From Thermoplasmata archaeon (lineage in GTDB: Archaea; Thermoplasmatota; Thermoplasmata; RBG-16-68-12), in contig JAJYKG010000110.1 of the NCBI GenBank assembly GCA_021788795.1, positions 1-7,196 of the forward strand: a stretch of 7,196 bases of DNA, written 5' to 3'. The position numbers and the translations under genes were made by a program. Each line of letters begins with the position of its first letter. Position 1 is the first letter of the stretch. The notes under the pieces were generated by a model, which did no database searches, was not told the origin of the DNA, and worked only from the letters and a program-made list of their open reading frames with translations. Below, piece by piece: positions 5,001 to 7,196 of this stretch.

Positions 5001-7185
5001 GCACGGAGGCGCCCTGGGAGGCGGAGCCGAAGTTGTTGCCTCGATACACCGTGCCGTCCGGAGCGGTCACCTGGAGGTCCAGGTCGTTGACGAGGGCCTT
5101 CGCGGCGCCGAGGGTCCCGGGGTAGTCCGTCCACGCGAGGACGAAGCGCGCGGACGCCGCGCCCGGGACCACGTGGAACGTGTAGGTCATCGCCTGGCCC
5201 GTGACGAGCCCGGCGGGGTTGTCGACGACCTGCGTGTCGAAGGCGTCGCCGGGGAGGGGCAGGATGCTCGAGAGGAGGACGCGCCCGAAGCCCTGCTGGT
5301 CGTTCGGCCACGTGGCCGCCGTGGCGCCGGTCCCGGTGAGCTGCTGGCCCGAGGCGAAGAGCATGGCCCGGAGGAGCGCGGCGCTCGGATCGAACGCGTC
5401 CGCGGCCACGGGGGCGCGGGTCGGGTACCAGCCCTGGGTGAAGTACTGGCGGATGATCGCCGCGGTGCCCGCCGCCGCGGGCGTCGCGAAGCTCGTCCCC
5501 GCCCACGCGTGGTCCGCGAGGACGCACGCCGGGTTCGAGCTGGAGTAGGTGGGGCAGTCCGCCACGTCGCCGCTCGAGGTCGCGGAGATGCCGTCGCCCA
5601 TCGTGACGAGGTCCGGCTTCAGCCGCCCGTCCTGAGTGGGCCCCTGGCTGCTGAAGGCCGCGAGGTCGTTCGGGCCCCCGGAGCAGTAGGACTGGAGGCT
5701 CGGGTCCGCGTTCGGATTGCAGGCCGCACCCACAGTGACGACGTTCTTCGCGGTGCCCGGGGAGTCGATCGTCCCCGCGCTCGGGCCCTCGTTCCCCGCG
5801 GCGAAGAGGACGAGGAAGTCCGGGTGGCTCCAGATGAACGCGTCCACCATGTACGCCTGGGCGTCGTACGCGTCGCCCGGGGAGCCCCAGCTGTCGCTCT
5901 GGATCCGCACTGGGGCCACGGGGTCATTGTAGACGAGCCCGGGCGGGCCGAACAGGTCTGCGTAGTCCGCGGGCACGTAGAGCAGCTGCTCCCCGCCGTT
6001 CGCGCAGGTCGTCCCGGCCGCGAGGCCGCCGATGTCCTCCATGTAGATCTTCGCGGCGAGGGCCTGGCCGTTGTTCACCTCGCTGCTGTTGATCCCCGCG
6101 GCGTTCCCCGCGAGGGTCGAGGCCACCGCGGTTCCGTGGCCGTCCGCCCCGCCGTTGTACGCGCAGTCCATGATCGAGTACGGGTCCCAGAGGCCCCCGC
6201 CCCCGGGCCAGGTGAGCTGCCCCGTGAGGACGCCTTCATCAAGGTACCGCACGACCTTGCGTCTCGCCGCATCCGTGCAGTTGTACAGGTCCCCGTTGCA
6301 CACCCCCCCGCCCGTCCGCACGATCTGCGTGTTGCTCTGGCGGAACTGGGCGCCGTCGTAGTCGAGCCCCGTGTCCGCGATCCCGATGACCTGCCCACTC
6401 CCGTTGAGGTTCACGTTCCAGTACCGGAGGTTCCCGGCTTGGTTCGTCTGGAGGACCCAGTTCGTCGCGTAGTCCTGGACCGTGACCGGGACGACGGGAT
6501 CGATGTACTGGACCTCCGGGAGGGCGGCGAGGGCGGGGAGGAGGGAGGAAGGGACGCGGGCCTGCACCCACTGGAAGTCCCCGGACCCGTACGCGCCCAC
6601 GATCCCCGCGGCCGCGGGGCCGCCCGCGCGGGGCGGCACGCCCGCCTTCGCGAGCCACGCCTCCACCGCGCCCGTCGGTTCCCCGGGCATGACGACGATG
6701 CGGACGTCCCGAACGCCCGCGGCGGACGCCAGGCCGGAGGGCATCTTCCACGCGCTCTCGTACGGGCCGACGTAGTCCACGTAGGGGAGGGAGCGCAGGC
6801 CCGCGAGGGCCGCGGGCGGCCCGCGGACCACGAGCGCGTCCGTCGGGACGTAGAGGAGGACGCTCAGGCCGCGCGCCGCGAGGGCGCTCTGCCAGCCTGC
6901 CATGATGGGGGCGAAGAAGTGGACGAGGCCCACCGCGTCCCCGGACGGGTCCCGGGGCCAGGCCGCGATGTCGGTGACGGCCAGCGTCCTCACGTCCACG
7001 GGGCCCGTGGCCAGGCTCAGGTAGGGCGCAGCCGGCATGGCCTGGGCGTACGCGCCCGATGCGGCGATCGCGTCCATGGAGGACGAGGGGCCGCGGGCGA
7101 AGGAGAACGCCCCGTAGGCCTGGAGGAGCTGGGCCCCGGCCGCGGCGATGTCCGCGGCGGAGGCGTTCGTGCGGAACGTGACGAC
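2014..7185 (-). CDS. Giant secreted subtilisin-like serine protease (peptidase S8), multidomain, 5'-truncated by the contig end
   Basis: At least 1723 residues; numbering here counts from ATG 7077 (1687 aa), and 36 further in-frame residues extend to 7185. There are two propeptide-like repeats (48-112 and 124-196). The S8 domain (about 205-605) carries Asp235 (ADTG), His314 (GHGT), oxyanion Asn429 (AAGNEG) and Ser529 (GTSFATP). A KP43-like beta-sandwich follows (606-740, TDYPG...LVNDLDL), then a Ca/Ig-like strand domain (745-845) and an FN3-like domain (846-938). Next come a GATase1-like domain (941-1188), two Ig-like domains (1197-1298, 1303-1418), an FN3 domain (1425-1530) and a duplicated C-terminal module (1534-1687). 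All catalytic residues are present, so it should be active outside the cell, probably on proteins or peptides. Fourteen cysteines fall into local pairs and 22 N-glycosylation sequons are present. No signal peptide follows ATG 7077, and no membrane anchor is seen at the C-terminus. The frame's only upstream stop (7186-7188) uses an adapter base, so the true start lies beyond the contig. No terminator is seen after the TAG. Confidence 0.93.
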   Translation of the reverse strand, partial: VVTFRTNASAADIAAAGAQLLQAYGAFSFARGPSSSMDAIAASGAYAQAMPAAPYLSLATGPVDVRTLAVTDIAAWPRDPSGDAVGLVHFFAPIMAGWQSALAARGLSVLLYVPTDALVVRGPPAALAGLRSLPYVDYVGPYESAWKMPSGLASAAGVRDVRIVVMPGEPTGAVEAWLAKAGVPPRAGGPAAAGIVGAYGSGDFQWVQARVPSSLLPALAALPEVQYIDPVVPVTVQDYATNWVLQTNQAGNLRYWNVNLNGSGQVIGIADTGLDYDGAQFRQSNTQIVRTGGGVCNGDLYNCTDAARRKVVRYLDEGVLTGQLTWPGGGGLWDPYSIMDCAYNGGADGHGTAVASTLAGNAAGINSSEVNNGQALAAKIYMEDIGGLAAGTTCANGGEQLLYVPADYADLFGPPGLVYNDPVAPVRIQSDSWGSPGDAYDAQAYMVDAFIWSHPDFLVLFAAGNEGPSAGTIDSPGTAKNVVTVGAACNPNADPSLQSYCSGGPNDLAAFSSQGPTQDGRLKPDLVTMGDGISATSSGDVADCPTYSSSNPACVLADHAWAGTSFATPAAAGTAAIIRQYFTQGWYPTRAPVAADAFDPSAALLRAMLFASGQQLTGTGATAATWPNDQQGFGRVLLSSILPLPGDAFDTQVVDNPAGLVTGQAMTYTFHVVPGAASARFVLAWTDYPGTLGAAKALVNDLDLQVTAPDGTVYRGNNFGSASQGASVPGGAFDSTNTEEAVLLKNPAAGDWQVQIIGADVAEGPQPFALVATGGLDPGYGRVVLDKPAYSENDTIHITVYDANATSASVLVTSGLEPAGETVGLAQAAPGAPWTGSIRTAFAQPAADGILEVRNGDTITVTYQDVNPAHTAVATAVVDATSPTVSGVVADQIQATSAEVRWSTDLSAASEVAYGTSPASLGSATGDPLLVTSHAVSLTGLQPDTLYYYDVLSTDGLGHLTRDTNGGRHYTFRTQPWGDVLLVIGDDTFPVAREASYAAALDADGWTWSTWHVADLGLPPLSVLQGRRAVIWQVGLEQYPTFNVSAQALVKAYLDGGGRLLIFSHDTSWSLGSTTSPWYNATNAEWLRGVLKASFVCDPTTIDEVVGVAGNPVSGAYTAGVGYTPHRTGGADDEIAAYSLGGTSNVAWRDGGVAGCTGNAPIGLQWASSAANGTAGVGAWGGTPSRLEYFAWEITSLDTNATDLRVNSAVRAQILDNALRWLVGTSTTALDRDHPSVSLRAPAAGVYTGSTIPVNWTASAAGPGIGLANFSLAYSPDGGQTWIDLVTVPGTARALNWSTAGLLNAHAYLLRIFAADNGTPSLTGEAVSNATFSVERPGGDSLGPVIRAGSLRLGPDPPGAAALATFNATADSTRSGGADIGAAELFWSATEPTAANGTGLRMSAADGSFDAPVESVTWTGTLAVPPGRGCAWVHAEDAGGNWGPFNVTCFVVINVGPDVLPPAPAVPTSVAFVNGAADLEVTWAKAWDDSLYGGTAQYRVWRAASAAGPYTLVSGNITATGAATYRFVDPGRGASDPADAFYRIETIDAANNTDLSPYVAAKVWVSVAAGPNLLGMPVDPGAGTLTTLANGLAWSEAWAYDACGGGFAWTRITPTQGPATQLAAGQGFWFNATAAGTVAVLGVARARADVRLCSGWNLVALPGLLGNVTVADLKAATGADEVVGFSPTDPYHTQLLANAALLAPGEGVWVRVPSNATWSVAGW

Positions 7186-7187
7186 CT

Positions 7188-7196
7188 AGATCGGAA
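7188..7196 (+). other. Residual Illumina adapter sequence at the contig end
   Basis: The final nine bases are AGATCGGAA, identical to the start of the TruSeq adapter read-through (AGATCGGAAGAGC), and they sit exactly at the end of the sequence. This is best explained as untrimmed adapter carried into the assembly, not genomic DNA. Base 7188 completes an in-frame TAG on the minus strand (7186-7188), which falsely appears to close the protease frame. Confidence 0.85.

Noticed and set aside
1997..5527. 1176-codon open frame on the minus strand in another phase
   Set aside because: Arg/Gly/Pro-rich low-complexity translation overlapping the protease in a different frame; the protease frame carries the clear catalytic motifs.
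6303..6309. Run of seven C, a possible frameshift site in the protease
   Set aside because: Catalytic motifs Asp235 (upstream in the gene) and His314 (downstream) are in the same frame on either side, so no frameshift is indicated.
7075..7077. ATG 7077 as the true start of the protease
   Set aside because: No signal peptide follows it, plausible propeptide sequence continues upstream in frame, and the only upstream stop is built from an adapter base.

Overview
The window looks like a metagenome-assembled contig from a GC-rich archaeon, probably in or near Thermoplasmatota. An archaeal-type MCM helicase sits beside a tiny zinc-ribbon protein, a free-standing FmdE-family protein and a very large secreted subtilisin-like protease. 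The protease's C-terminal module and heavy N-glycosylation sequons resemble secreted proteins of that phylum. The lineage is an inference from protein style; there is no rRNA gene or other phylogenetic marker here. Codon third positions are mostly G or C throughout.

Layout: (1) 1-1215, minus strand: 5' part of the MCM replicative helicase gene. The frame is open to the left edge. Directly after the Walker A region the sequence departs from MCM and becomes what reads as the first 16 residues of an intein. (2) 1216-1335: non-coding, with a spaced 10-bp inverted repeat and a Shine-Dalgarno-like site. (3) 1336-1491, minus strand: a 51-residue six-cysteine zinc-ribbon protein starting with GTG, upstream of and co-directional with mcm. 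(4) 1492-1605: divergent intergenic region holding a 9-bp/8-nt hairpin, repeated CCGGGAGG-like words and a UUCG-capped hairpin ending one base before the next start codon. (5) 1606-2010, plus strand: a compact FmdE-family protein. (6) 2014-7185, minus strand: a multidomain S8 (subtilisin) protease of at least 1723 residues, convergent with the FmdE-like gene with only 3 bases between stop codons. It has a duplicated propeptide, a catalytic domain, a beta-sandwich tail domain, several Ig/FN3-like domains, a GATase1-like domain with no apparent nucleophile, and a duplicated C-terminal module.

The right end matters for interpretation. The last nine bases (7188-7196) equal the start of the Illumina TruSeq adapter. 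The only in-frame stop upstream of the protease ATG at 7077 uses the first adapter base, so that stop is very likely an artefact. The protease gene is 5'-truncated, and its signal peptide lies off the contig.

The genes do not form an obvious single pathway. mcm and the zinc-ribbon gene may be co-transcribed; the FmdE-like gene and the protease are separate units. The two most noteworthy items are the intein in the MCM AAA+ core and the architecture of the giant protease. I found no CRISPR array, tRNA, rRNA, insertion sequence or clear defence system.
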